Of a stretch of DNA of 51,485 nucleotides, positions 1-9,800 are shown piece by piece. The position numbers were made by a program, and so were the translations under genes. Below the pieces are notes generated by a model, which saw only the letters and a list, made by a program, of their open reading frames with translations, ran no database searches and was not told the origin of the DNA. Source of the DNA: Candidatus Levybacteria bacterium RIFCSPLOWO2_12_FULL_39_17 (GTDB lineage Bacteria; Patescibacteriota; Microgenomatia; Levybacterales; GWA1-39-11); NCBI GenBank assembly GCA_001782675.1, contig MFPJ01000005.1, positions 1 through 51,485 of the forward strand. Direction: 5' to 3'. Numbering within the stretch: the first letter of the stretch is position 1; each line of letters opens with the position of its first letter.

Positions 1-696
1 AAAAAATATTTTAAATTTGCCGGTTTTTTATTTATTTTTTCAGGACTCGCTTTTTTTATCTATTTTTTCTTTCCTGTGATTTCTTACCAACTTTTCCTGG
101 CAAATGCCTACTCGGGCAATAAAATAGAATCTCCCATACCAAAGTACCTAATCATTAACAATAATGGAGGAATTCGGAGTCTTATCAGCCAGGGAATAAC
201 ATCATTGACTTCCGATTTTACTGATGCAAGAAATTGGTATCCAAATGTCCCTTCGGATACAAAAGAAAAAGTAAAGGTTGACAAATATTTCCTTTCTATT
301 CCCAAGCTTAAAATAGAAAATGCCGAAGTATCAACTAAAGATTATGATCTCGAGAAGCATCTGGTCCAGTATTTTGGAACATCAATTCCCGGGGAAAAGG
401 GAACGGCTGTTATATTTGGGCACTCAACGCTTCCCTACCTTTTTAACCCTAAAAATTACAAAACAATATTTGCCACTCTACATACAATAGAAGTGGGGGA
501 TGAGATCTATGTGAAAGTTAAGGATATAAGTTATAAATATAAAATTTTTTCTATAACTATCACATCGCCTGATGACACAAATATCCTTTCTCAAAGCTTT
601 GATTACAGTTATATTACTTTAGTAACATGTACGCCCCCGGGAACTATCTGGAAAAGGCTAATTGTTCGTGCCGGTCTTGATTCAATTGCTGATTAA
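1..696 (+). CDS. Class E-like sortase, 5' end cut by window
   Basis: Cysteine transpeptidase that anchors or crosslinks surface proteins outside the membrane. The frame is open from base 1, so the start lies upstream; a GTG at 76 is only an internal candidate. The first ~25 codons read as a hydrophobic Phe-rich membrane anchor. The catalytic His is in FGHST, the Cys in LVTCTPPGT, and the Arg in KRLIVRA near the C-terminus, in the order and spacing of the sortase barrel. The TCTPPGT context resembles class E/D sortases; the exact class is inferred. A small membrane-protein ORF follows 15 nt downstream. No sorting-signal substrate is visible nearby. Confidence 0.85.
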   Translation, partial: KKYFKFAGFLFIFSGLAFFIYFFFPVISYQLFLANAYSGNKIESPIPKYLIINNNGGIRSLISQGITSLTSDFTDARNWYPNVPSDTKEKVKVDKYFLSIPKLKIENAEVSTKDYDLEKHLVQYFGTSIPGEKGTAVIFGHSTLPYLFNPKNYKTIFATLHTIEVGDEIYVKVKDISYKYKIFSITITSPDDTNILSQSFDYSYITLVTCTPPGTIWKRLIVRAGLDSIAD

Positions 697-711
697 AGAT
701 ACCATATTCTT

Positions 712-939
712 ATGCTTGAAAATATTTCGCGTGAGGCGCCAAGCGAATCTGAAGGGTTCGGAATGACTTCTGATGATTTTAAAAATCAAAAAATAAAATC
801 CATTATTGGTTCGATTAAATATTATTTATCAATAATAGGCCCGGCCCTTATAAAAGTTTTAGACGGAGTAATTTACCTATTTCTAAAAATAATAAAATCA
901 TTCTTTAAAACCTTTCTTGAGATGGTTAAGGGAGGATAA
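712..939 (+). CDS. Small hypothetical membrane protein (75 aa)
   Basis: I do not recognise a family. Residues 1-30 are polar and acidic; residues ~33-68 are strongly hydrophobic with interspersed Lys and could form one or two short membrane helices or an amphipathic hairpin. It lies 15 nt after the sortase on the same strand, so co-transcription is likely and a link to envelope function is possible but unproven. No clear ribosome binding site. Coding status rests on position, an ATG start and the coherent hydrophobic pattern. Confidence 0.5.
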   Translation: MLENISREAPSESEGFGMTSDDFKNQKIKSIIGSIKYYLSIIGPALIKVLDGVIYLFLKIIKSFFKTFLEMVKGG

Positions 940-1074
940 GGTTAAGTTAAAAGTTTAAAGTGCAAAGTTCAAAATTAATGCTTTGGCAATAAATTCAAAA
1001 TTCGAAAAGATTATAACTTTAAATTGACCAACTGTAACTTTTAACTTTTAAATTTTAATTTTTAACTTAGGAAT
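940..1074. repeat. AT-rich intergenic repeat (AAGTT/AACTT type)
   Basis: Intergenic DNA built of short words such as AAAGTTCAAAATT and their complements (AACTTTTAACTTTTAAATTTT), so that it can fold back on itself. Very similar words occur at 32861-32953 and 37213-37309 between ribosomal genes. No ORF or clear promoter seen. Confidence 0.55.
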
Positions 1075-2358
1075 ATGGATGAGAAGAGCTTAGCTTTAGA
1101 GGCTATAAGAAAAAAATTAGTAGGTAAAAAGTTAACATATAAAGAAATTTATGCAATTATGGATCAAATTGCAAAAGATAAACTGGGAGATGTTTTAACC
1201 ACATATTTTGTTGCTTCCGGATATTCGGAAGGTTTTACAAACGACGAAATTTATTATTTAACACGGGCGATGGTTGAGACGGGTGAAAAGCTAAGCTTCT
1301 CGGGCCTTGTAGCAGATAAACACTCAATCGGCGGAGTTCCGGGAACCCGAACAACTCTAATTGTGGTTCCGATTGTGGCTGCATGTGGCTTTAAAATTCC
1401 AAAAAGTTCCTCGCGCGCCATAACCACTCCGGCAGGGACGGCAGATGCTATGGAGGTTTTAGCAGATGTCACTTTCACCAAAGACGAGATCTATAAAATT
1501 GTTAAGAAAACAAACGCATGCATAGTCTGGGGAGGAAGCTTTAAAATTGCTCCCGCCGATGATGAAATTATTAAGATAGAGGAACCTTTGCTTTTTGAAA
1601 GTTATGATAAGATTGTCGTATCCGTGATGGCAAAAAAAATTGCTTTTGGTTCAACGCATGTAGTAATAGATTTGCCATATGGAAGAAATGTTAAGATTCA
1701 CCGTATTGAGGACGCGCATGTTCTCAAAAGGAAATTCGATTACCTAGGAGATAAATTTAGCGTAAAGGTTGACACTTTGATTCATAAAATTGAGGAACCG
1801 GCAGGACGAGGGATTGGTCCTCTTCTTGAGGCAAAAGATTCTTTAAAAGTTTTGGAGCAAAAACCCGACAGGCCGCTGCCCCTGGAAGAGTTATCGCTTG
1901 AATTGTCATCCAAATTGCTTGAACTTTGTCTTCATGATTCCCCTAAAAAGATAAAAGATGAGTTTGAAAAGAAATATAAAAATACAAAGGACTGGGCTGA
2001 AGATATTCTTACAAGCGGGAAGGCCTTATTGAAATTCCGGGAAATAATTGATGCACAGCAGGGAAATTCAAATATTAAATCTTCGGATCTTAAGCCCGGG
2101 AGATATTCATATACGGTTTATTCGGAATTCCCGGGCAGGATTTCCAGGATAATAACAAAAAATCTTACAGTTATTGCAAAAATCCTTGGGGCTCCCCAGG
2201 ATCACCGCGCGGGAATTTTTTTATACAAAAGACTTGATGACAAAGTAAAAAAAAGAGATGAAATACTCTCATTTTACAGCGAGAGTGAATATAGGTTAAA
2301 AGAAGCAATTCAAACCTGCGATCTTTTTCCTATGTTTGAAATTGGGAAACTTAACTAA
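1075..2358 (+). CDS. AMP phosphorylase, archaeal/CPR type, short form
   Basis: Pyrimidine-nucleoside-phosphorylase superfamily. The archaeal/CPR branch phosphorolyses AMP to adenine and ribose-1,5-bisphosphate, the entry to the AMP-RuBisCO pathway. The signature DKHSIGGVPGTRTT, followed by KSSSRAITTPAGTADAMEVL (residues ~81-125), matches AMP phosphorylases rather than bacterial thymidine phosphorylase (HSTGG, GHTGGTLDKLES). At 427 aa it lacks the ~80-residue N-terminal domain of archaeal enzymes and starts directly in the helical domain; 135 bp of repeat DNA upstream encode no such domain. No RuBisCO or ribose-1,5-bisphosphate isomerase is in the window, so the pathway role is inferred. Generic annotation would call it thymidine phosphorylase. 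Confidence 0.85.
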   Translation: MDEKSLALEAIRKKLVGKKLTYKEIYAIMDQIAKDKLGDVLTTYFVASGYSEGFTNDEIYYLTRAMVETGEKLSFSGLVADKHSIGGVPGTRTTLIVVPIVAACGFKIPKSSSRAITTPAGTADAMEVLADVTFTKDEIYKIVKKTNACIVWGGSFKIAPADDEIIKIEEPLLFESYDKIVVSVMAKKIAFGSTHVVIDLPYGRNVKIHRIEDAHVLKRKFDYLGDKFSVKVDTLIHKIEEPAGRGIGPLLEAKDSLKVLEQKPDRPLPLEELSLELSSKLLELCLHDSPKKIKDEFEKKYKNTKDWAEDILTSGKALLKFREIIDAQQGNSNIKSSDLKPGRYSYTVYSEFPGRISRIITKNLTVIAKILGAPQDHRAGIFLYKRLDDKVKKRDEILSFYSESEYRLKEAIQTCDLFPMFEIGKLN

Positions 2359-2394
2359 CTATTTGTCACTTTGTGATAAAATATGCCTTACTCT

Positions 2395-3354
2395 ATGCGA
2401 AAATTAATTGTAGTTTTTGTTTTAACAATAATTATAGTTCTATCATCTTTTGGGTATTGGCAATACGGTAACCAAGCGGTAAATCCTCAGGACAAAAACA
2501 ATAAAATTTTTGTAATCGAAAAAGGGGCCTCGATAAGAGAAATCGGAAATAAACTCAGAAAGGAGGGGCTATTGCGAGATCCTGTTGTTTTTTTTCTTTA
2601 TATAAAACTTTATGGGCAAGACAGGAAAATTCAAGCAGGAGATTATAGGTTGTCACCCTCAATGAGCCTTAAAGAGATAGTAGACGCGCTCAATCACGGA
2701 ACCCTTGATCGTTGGGTAACTTTTCCTGAAGGAATAAGAGCGCATGAGATAGCCGATTTGTTGAAAGAAAATATCCCTTCATACAGGGAATCTTGGCGGG
2801 AGAGATTGAATGAAAATGAAGGTTATCTTTTTCCCGACACATATCTTGTACCAAAAGATGCGGATGTTGAAATGGTGATTGCCATGATGAAAAATAATTT
2901 TGATAAGAAGATTAATATGGTGGGTTCAGAGCTTAATGATCCACAACTTCAAAAAAGAGTGCTTATAATTGCTTCGCTTATTGAAAGGGAAGCAATAACG
3001 GATGAGGAAAAACCTATTATTTCAGGCATTATTGATAAGAGGCTTAAGATGGGAATGGCACTGCAGGTTGACGCTACAATACAGTATGCAAAAGGCTATA
3101 ATAATCTTACTAAAAAATGGTGGTCTCCCATCTTGCCAAGCGATTATAACGGCGTGGATTCTTCCTACAACACATATCTTAATCCCGGTCTTCCTCCCGG
3201 GCCAATCTCCAACCCGGGTCTTGAAGCAATCCGAGCAGCGCTCAACCCTGCCAGCACACCTTATTTATATTATCTTCATGATTCTGCCGGCAAGATTCAT
3301 CTTGCAAAGACAATGGAAGAACACAATGCAAACATCAAGAAATACCTCAAATAA
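2395..3354 (+). CDS. mltG: Endolytic murein transglycosylase MltG
   Basis: Membrane-anchored lytic transglycosylase that cleaves nascent peptidoglycan and terminates glycan strands. A single N-terminal membrane helix (residues ~3-21) is followed by a LysM-like region and the YceG domain with NEGYLFPDTY. The catalytic Glu is in ASLIEREA (near residue 197), and the C-terminal YNTYLNPGLPPGPISNPG motif is typical. Length 319 aa is normal. An in-frame ATG at 2383 directly abuts a TAAAAT box (2377-2382); if that is the -10 element, the transcript starts inside the longer ORF, so the ATG at 2395 is preferred. Confidence 0.93.
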   Translation: MRKLIVVFVLTIIIVLSSFGYWQYGNQAVNPQDKNNKIFVIEKGASIREIGNKLRKEGLLRDPVVFFLYIKLYGQDRKIQAGDYRLSPSMSLKEIVDALNHGTLDRWVTFPEGIRAHEIADLLKENIPSYRESWRERLNENEGYLFPDTYLVPKDADVEMVIAMMKNNFDKKINMVGSELNDPQLQKRVLIIASLIEREAITDEEKPIISGIIDKRLKMGMALQVDATIQYAKGYNNLTKKWWSPILPSDYNGVDSSYNTYLNPGLPPGPISNPGLEAIRAALNPASTPYLYYLHDSAGKIHLAKTMEEHNANIKKYLK

Positions 3355-3371
3355 AAGAAAAGTATTGGGTG

Positions 3372-3400
3372 TTGACAAATGAGCGCTTTTGATATATAAA
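3372..3400 (+). promoter_or_regulatory. Sigma70-type promoter for rpoB-rpoC
   Basis: TTGACA at 3372-3377, 17-bp spacer, TATAAA at 3395-3400. Expected start near 3407, giving a ~75-nt leader to the rpoB ATG at 3483. Confidence 0.8.
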
Positions 3401-3420
3401 TTATCAAACCTAAAAGAATA

Positions 3421-3452
3421 AGGGGGTAGGAATACCTTCTATATTTTTTTTT
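3421..3452 (+). terminator. rpoB leader hairpin with T-run (attenuator-like)
   Basis: AGGGGGTA (3421-3428) and TACCTTCT (3433-3440) form an 8-bp stem, with two G-T pairs, closed by a GGAA tetraloop; nine T follow at 3444-3452. A second stem, AAATTCT/AGAATTT (3458-3464/3469-3475), lies just before the start codon. As the first hairpin lies ~14 nt after the predicted +1, it looks like an attenuator on rpoBC rather than an end-of-gene terminator for mltG. Confidence 0.55.
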
Positions 3453-3482
3453 GCATAAAATTCTTCTTAGAATTTATTTCTG

Positions 3483-6400
3483 ATGAGTAAGCAATCTAGT
3501 GTCCGACAATATTGGGGAAAAATAGAAAAAGTGCTCCCCGAGCTTGACCTATTAACTATTCAAAAACAATCCTATAAATGGTTTATTGAGGAAGGAATTA
3601 AGGAAGTACTTGATGAAATTTCCCCAATAGAAGATTTTACAGGAAAAAATTGGGAACTTTCCTTAGGTGAATATAAGCTTGGTGAGCCTAAAATTACTGA
3701 GACCACTGCTATCAGTAAGGGTCTAACCTATTTTTCCCCCCTAAGCGTTGAGGCAGCTTTGATAAATAAAAAAACAGGTAAAACTTTTGGCCAGAATGTG
3801 TTCTTAGGAGAAATTCCAAAGATGACAGACCGCGGAACATTTATTGTAAACGGAATTGAGCGAGTAATTGTCAGTCAAATTGTGAGGTCGCCCGGAGTAT
3901 TTTTCACAGCAGGAGAAGATCCTATTGTTGGAAAAACTTTATACACTGCTGAAATGAGGCCCGTCCACGGTTCCTGGCTTGAATTTTCCACAACAAGAAC
4001 AGATATGGTAGTGGTGCGTATTGACCGAAGAAAGAAGTTCTTAGCCACAGTTTTCCTGAAAGCCCTTGGTATTGAGGGTAATGACGAAATCTACGAAAAA
4101 TTCAAAGGTGTTGAAGGCGCAGAGGTCTTTATTAAAAATACTTTGGAAAAGGATGGCGCAAAAGGAGGGACAGATGCGTTAATTGAAATATTTAAGAAAA
4201 TGAATCCGGGAGAACCCATTGTTATTGACACCATCAGGCAAAATTTCAGAGATTCATTCTTTGACAGGAGAAGATATGATTTATCCAGAGTAGGAAGATA
4301 CAAGGTCAACAAAAAGCTTGCCGGACTTGCGAATTTTACTCCTCAAGAAGCATATACTCTGACCATTAATGACATTATCGGAATAATTTCTTATTTAATT
4401 AAGCTCACAAATGGGAAAGGAAAAATTGACGATATTGACCATCTTGCGAATAGACGCATAAGATCAGTTGGAGAGCTTGTTCAAACAACGGCTTTTCGCT
4501 TGGGCGCGCTACGACTCGAGCGAATTGTTAAGGAAAAAATGAGCTTGGCCTCAACAGAGGAGGAATATTCTCCTTCCCACTTTATCAATGCCCACCCAAT
4601 AATTGCCGCAATCAATGAATTTTTCAGAACATCACAGTTATCGGCTATTCTTGATCAGACAAATCCCTTGTCGGAAATTGACAACATCAGACGGTTAACG
4701 GTTATGGGAACCGGCGGAATATCAAGAGAAAGAGCATCATTTTCTATCCGCGATATAAATTCTTCCCAATATTCAAGGATTTGTCCTGTCAGATCTCCTG
4801 AAGGCCCAAACATTGGTTTGGTTACATATCTTGCGCTTTACACAAAAGTAAATGATTACGGGTTTTTGGAGGCCCCATATAAAAAGGTCGTACAGGAAAA
4901 GCAAGGAAGAAAAACAAAACTTAAGGTGAAAGATGAAATTGTTTATATGGACGCAGCAGAGGAAATGGAACATTATATAACCCATGCTGACATCAGGATT
5001 GATAAAGATGGATATATTGCAGCCGACCTTTTGCCTGCAAGATACAATAGTGAATATCTTGAGGTTGAAAAGGAAAAAATAGAGTTCATTGATGTAATCC
5101 CAAGACAGGTGGTTGGAACTTCTGCTGCCTTGATTCCCTTTATTGATCATGACGAAGCAAACCGCGCCCTAATGGGTACTCACATGCAGTGTCAGGCAGT
5201 CCCGCTTGTTAAAAACGAAAGTCCCATTATAGGAACAGGAATGGAAGGGACTGTGAGCCGGGCTATGAGCAGAGTGATAACGGCGCCTTTTGACGGGAAA
5301 GTTTCATATGTTGACGCAAATAAGGTGGTTCTTCGCGGTCGCGGCAGAAAACAAGAAGCAACATTTTACATAGATAAATTCAAGAGAACCGCTCAGAATA
5401 CATTCTTTAACCAAAAACCCCTGGTGTTTGTAGGTCAAAAAGTGGCGCGCGGAGATATAATAATTGACGGTCCGGCATCGGAGCAGGGAGAGCTTGCTCT
5501 TGGAAAGAATCTGGTGATTGCATATGCTTCTTTTGACGGTCTTGGATATGAAGACGCAATAGTTATCTCAGATAAACTTGTTAAAGATGATTCTTTAACC
5601 TCTGTGCATATTGAAAAATATGAGGCAACAGTTGTTGATACCAAGCTTGGACCGGAAGAAACAACGCGCGATATTCCAAATGTGGCAGAAGAGGATCTTT
5701 CAAACCTTGATGAGGAAGGGATTGTTGTTGTAGGATCCGAAGTCAAACCCGGAGACATTCTTGTCGGGAAAATCGCGCCAAAAGGCGAGACCGAATTAAC
5801 GGCTGAAGAAAGATTGCTCCGGGCAATTTTTGGAGAAAAAGCTCGTGAAGTTAGAGATACATCATTAAGGATGCCCCACGGCGAACACGGAATAGTAACA
5901 AATGTTCAGATTTTAGACAGATTCAAAGGAGATGAACTCGAGCCCGGAACTATTAAAAAAATTCAAATTGAGGTGGCTCAAATGAGACATGTTGTAGTAG
6001 GAGATAAACTTGCAGGAAGACACGGAAATAAAGGTGTAATTTCAAAAATAGTACCCGAATCCGATATGCCATACCTTGAGAATGGTACTCCTGTTGACAT
6101 TATTATCTCTCCCATCTCGGTCTTAGGACGAATGAATCTTGGACAGCTTCTTGAGGCGCATCTTGGACTCGCAGCAAAAAAACTTGGAATAAAAATTGCA
6201 CTGCCGGTATTTGAGAAGATGAATGAGGATCGATATTTAGAGCTCATGCGGAAAGCGGAACTGCCGGCAAATGGAAAAATGAAGCTTTATGATGCAAGGA
6301 CAGGCGAACCGTATGAAAATGATGTAGTTGTCGGAATAGGATATGTTATGAAGCTTATACATATGGTTGAAGACAAAGCGCATGCCCGCTCAACCGGGCC

Positions 6401-6836
6401 ATATTCTCTTGTGACCCAGCAGCCCTTGGGAGGAAAGGCCCAGATGGGTGGACAAAGACTTGGGGAAATGGAAGTCTGGGCGCTTGAGGCGCATAGAGCA
6501 GCCTACACTCTTCAGGAAATGCTGACAATAAAATCAGATGATGTTTCGGGTAGGGCCAAGGCTTTTGAAGCGATTATTAAATCTGTTGATATCCCAACGC
6601 CAAAAGTTCCTGAATCCTTTAAGGTATTGATACGGGAGCTGCAGAGCTTGGGACTTAATATTGTCCCTCTGCAAGCCGTAGTTGAGGAAGCAAAAGAAGA
6701 AGCAGGCGAAGAAGTTAGGGAGGAAGCAAAGGAATTGCAGAAAACTCTTGAGGGAATAGAAGTAAGTTCAGCAGAGGATGTTAAGGCGTTAGGAGGAAGC
6801 GAGGAAATTCCCGCAGGAAAAGTTCAAGGAAAGTAA
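3483..6836 (+). CDS. rpoB: RNA polymerase beta subunit
   Basis: Catalytic beta subunit of RNA polymerase, 1117 aa. Visible landmarks are the N-terminal lobe (MRPVHGSWLEF), the rifampicin-region stretch SQLSAILDQTNPLSEI, CPVRSPEGPNIGL, THMQCQAVPLV, the active-centre motif GRHGNKGVIS, and the conserved C-terminal block QPLGGKAQMGGQRLGEMEVW. A charged Glu-rich tail (~60 residues) extends past the conserved end. Transcribed with rpoC (5-nt gap) from the consensus promoter at 3372. No Shine-Dalgarno is evident before ATG 3483. Confidence 0.98.
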   Translation: MSKQSSVRQYWGKIEKVLPELDLLTIQKQSYKWFIEEGIKEVLDEISPIEDFTGKNWELSLGEYKLGEPKITETTAISKGLTYFSPLSVEAALINKKTGKTFGQNVFLGEIPKMTDRGTFIVNGIERVIVSQIVRSPGVFFTAGEDPIVGKTLYTAEMRPVHGSWLEFSTTRTDMVVVRIDRRKKFLATVFLKALGIEGNDEIYEKFKGVEGAEVFIKNTLEKDGAKGGTDALIEIFKKMNPGEPIVIDTIRQNFRDSFFDRRRYDLSRVGRYKVNKKLAGLANFTPQEAYTLTINDIIGIISYLIKLTNGKGKIDDIDHLANRRIRSVGELVQTTAFRLGALRLERIVKEKMSLASTEEEYSPSHFINAHPIIAAINEFFRTSQLSAILDQTNPLSEIDNIRRLTVMGTGGISRERASFSIRDINSSQYSRICPVRSPEGPNIGLVTYLALYTKVNDYGFLEAPYKKVVQEKQGRKTKLKVKDEIVYMDAAEEMEHYITHADIRIDKDGYIAADLLPARYNSEYLEVEKEKIEFIDVIPRQVVGTSAALIPFIDHDEANRALMGTHMQCQAVPLVKNESPIIGTGMEGTVSRAMSRVITAPFDGKVSYVDANKVVLRGRGRKQEATFYIDKFKRTAQNTFFNQKPLVFVGQKVARGDIIIDGPASEQGELALGKNLVIAYASFDGLGYEDAIVISDKLVKDDSLTSVHIEKYEATVVDTKLGPEETTRDIPNVAEEDLSNLDEEGIVVVGSEVKPGDILVGKIAPKGETELTAEERLLRAIFGEKAREVRDTSLRMPHGEHGIVTNVQILDRFKGDELEPGTIKKIQIEVAQMRHVVVGDKLAGRHGNKGVISKIVPESDMPYLENGTPVDIIISPISVLGRMNLGQLLEAHLGLAAKKLGIKIALPVFEKMNEDRYLELMRKAELPANGKMKLYDARTGEPYENDVVVGIGYVMKLIHMVEDKAHARSTGPYSLVTQQPLGGKAQMGGQRLGEMEVWALEAHRAAYTLQEMLTIKSDDVSGRAKAFEAIIKSVDIPTPKVPESFKVLIRELQSLGLNIVPLQAVVEEAKEEAGEEVREEAKELQKTLEGIEVSSAEDVKALGGSEEIPAGKVQGK

Positions 6837-6841
6837 AAAAT

Positions 6842-9800
6842 ATGGAACCAAAAAGGAATAAAGAAAGAAAATTTGACCCAATAAATATTGCAGACTTTAA
6901 AGGTCTCCGTGTGTTAATTGCAAACCCAGATGACATTAAGCAGTTCTCTTATGGTGAGGTAGTAAAGCCTGAAACAATCAATTACAGGACTTATAGACCG
7001 GAAAAGGATGGACTTTTTGATGAAAGAATCTTTGGACCAACCCGTGACTTTGAATGTTATTGTGGAAAATACAAAAGGATCAGATACAAGGGAATAGTTT
7101 GTGACAGATGTGGAGTTGAGGTGACCTACTCTCGTGTTAGACGAGAGAGAATGGGTCATATTTCTCTTGCTTCTCCTGTGGTTCATATTTGGTTCTCAAA
7201 AGGGAGCCCATCCAAGCTTTCTGTTCTTTTGGATATACCGCAAAAAGATCTTGAATCCGTTATCTATTTTGCTTCTTATCTTGTTACTAAAATTGATGAG
7301 GACAAAAGAAAAGAGGCTCAAAAAATTCTTGCCGATATAAAAGAGGAAAGAATTAAGAAGCTAAAACAGCAGGCGGAAGATGAGGCAAAACAGTTTGGAA
7401 AAGAAGAAAAAAGCAGGATAAAAGAAGTAAAGAAAACTCTTAAAAAAGAACAGAAAGAATTGGTGCTTGAGGAGACAGATGTAAGTTTTAGGCAGAGAAG
7501 AATTACTCTTGAAAAAAGGCTCGAAACAGAGATTACAAGAACAGAGGAAATCTTCACTCGTGTTAATGACATAATAAAAAGCCTTAGGCTGTGGGATGTT
7601 TTATCCGAAGAAGAATATGTAAGGTTAATTGAATATGAGATGCCAATGTTTTTTGAAGTTGAAACCGGAGCTTCCGCAGTGCTTCACGCAATTGAATTAT
7701 TGGATCTTGCGAAACTTATAGGAGAGTTGAGGGAGGAAGTTCAAAAATCCAGCGGCCAGAAACAACTAAAGCTACTTAAACGTCAGCATTTAGTTGAATC
7801 CATGAATAGAGCCGGTTCTAAACCTGTCTCTTTAGTCCTGCAGATTCTTCCCGTACTTCCGCCTGATCTTAGGCCTATGGTTCAGCTAAACGGAGGACGG
7901 TTTGCGACTTCAGATCTTAATGATTTATATAGACGCGTAATTAATAGAAATAACAGATTAAAACATTTAATATCTTTAGGGGCACCGGAGATAATATTAA
8001 GAAATGAGAAAAGAATGCTTCAGGAATCAGTCGATTATCTTATTGATACATCAATCAGAACCTCTCAAACTCAGAAACAGTTCAAATCCTTATCGGATAT
8101 TCTTCGGGGGAAACAAGGAAGATTCAGAAAGAACCTTTTGGGTAAAAGGGTTGATTATTCGGGACGCTCGGTCATTATAGTGGGCCCTGAATTGAGGCTT
8201 AATCAGTGTGGACTTCCAAAAGAAATGGCGCTTGAATTATTCAAGCCGTTTGTTATCAGAGAGGTTATTGCCCGTGGCTTGACTACTCCGAATGTAAAAG
8301 CTGCCAAGAGATTTATTGAAAAAAGATCCTCTGAAATCTTTGATATTTTAGAAGAAATAACAAAAAATCATCCGGTTCTTCTCAATCGTGCCCCGACTCT
8401 TCATAAGCTTGGTATTCAGGCGTTCTATCCTGTCCTGATAGAAGGTTCAGCAATTAAAATTCATCCCTGTGTCTGCGCCGGTTACAATGCCGACTTTGAC
8501 GGAGACCAAATGGCAATTCATATACCTTTATCAAGCAAAGCACAAGAAGAGGCAATGAAGTTGATGATGCCTGCTCATAATCTTCTTAAGCCCGCGGACG
8601 GGTCCCCTATTACTCTTCCAAACAAAGAGATGGCCCTGGGTGCATTTTACCTTACATCCATTGACGAAAGATTAAGGAAGAAAAATTTGCCAATATTCTC
8701 CGATGAGAAAGAAGCGCATCTGGCATTTTCTTTAAAGAAAATCGCGCTAAGAGAGCCAATCAAGGCTAGAATCAAAGGAGATATTCTTGAGACATCTATT
8801 GGGAGAATTATGTTCAATGAAAGATTGCCAGCCGAGCTCGGCTTCATAAATTCCGAAATAAAAGCTTCAACAATTAAACAAATCGTAACCCGCGCAATGG
8901 TTACATGCGATGACTTGGAAGTCGCGGATCTAATAGACAATCTAAAAGAAATCGGATTTCTGGCTTCCACAATGTCAGGAATTTCCGTGTCCACTTTTGA
9001 CTTAAAGAGGCTTCCGAATAAGGAAAAGCTGATTGAGGAAGCTGAAGGTAAAATTAAGGAAATTGAAGAAGAGTATCAAAACGGATTAATCACGCAAAAT
9101 GAGCAGAGAAGGCTATCAAACAATGTTTGGCTTGAAGCAACCGATAATATGGCAAATCTGACTTGGGAACTGTTTGATAAAAATGATATTATAAGAATTA
9201 TTGCCGAGTCGGGAGGTGCCCGGGCCGGAAAAGATCAAATTAAGCAGCTGGCGGCAATGAGAGGATTAATCTATGATCCTATGGGACGGATTGTTGAGCT
9301 TCCCATTAAATCTAATTTCCGTGAGGGGCTTTCAATATTTGAATATGTAAACTCTGCCCGTGGATCAAGAAAAGGACTGACGGATTCAGCCTTAAAAACC
9401 GCCGATGCAGGTTATTTAACCCGCAGGCTTGTTGATGTTGCCCACGATGTAATAATTCGGGAAAAGGATTGTAATGTCGAGGAAGGTATTACGGTTAGCA
9501 TGGAGAAAAGAGCGGATGAAACATATATGACAAGCATGCTTCTTGGACGAGTTGTTTTAAAAGATGTGGTAAGCAAAAAGAATAGGAAAACAATAGTCAA
9601 GCGTGCAAGCGAAATTGATTACAATAAGTTGCCTGAAATTATTAAAGACGAAACCATTAATGAAATACATGTTAGATCTCCTCTTTTCTGTAAGCTAAGG
9701 TATGGAATTTGTGCCAATTGTTATGGCTGGGATTTGTCAACCTACAAACTTGCAGATACCGGTACTCCTGTTGGGGTTATTGCTGCTCAATCAATTGGTG

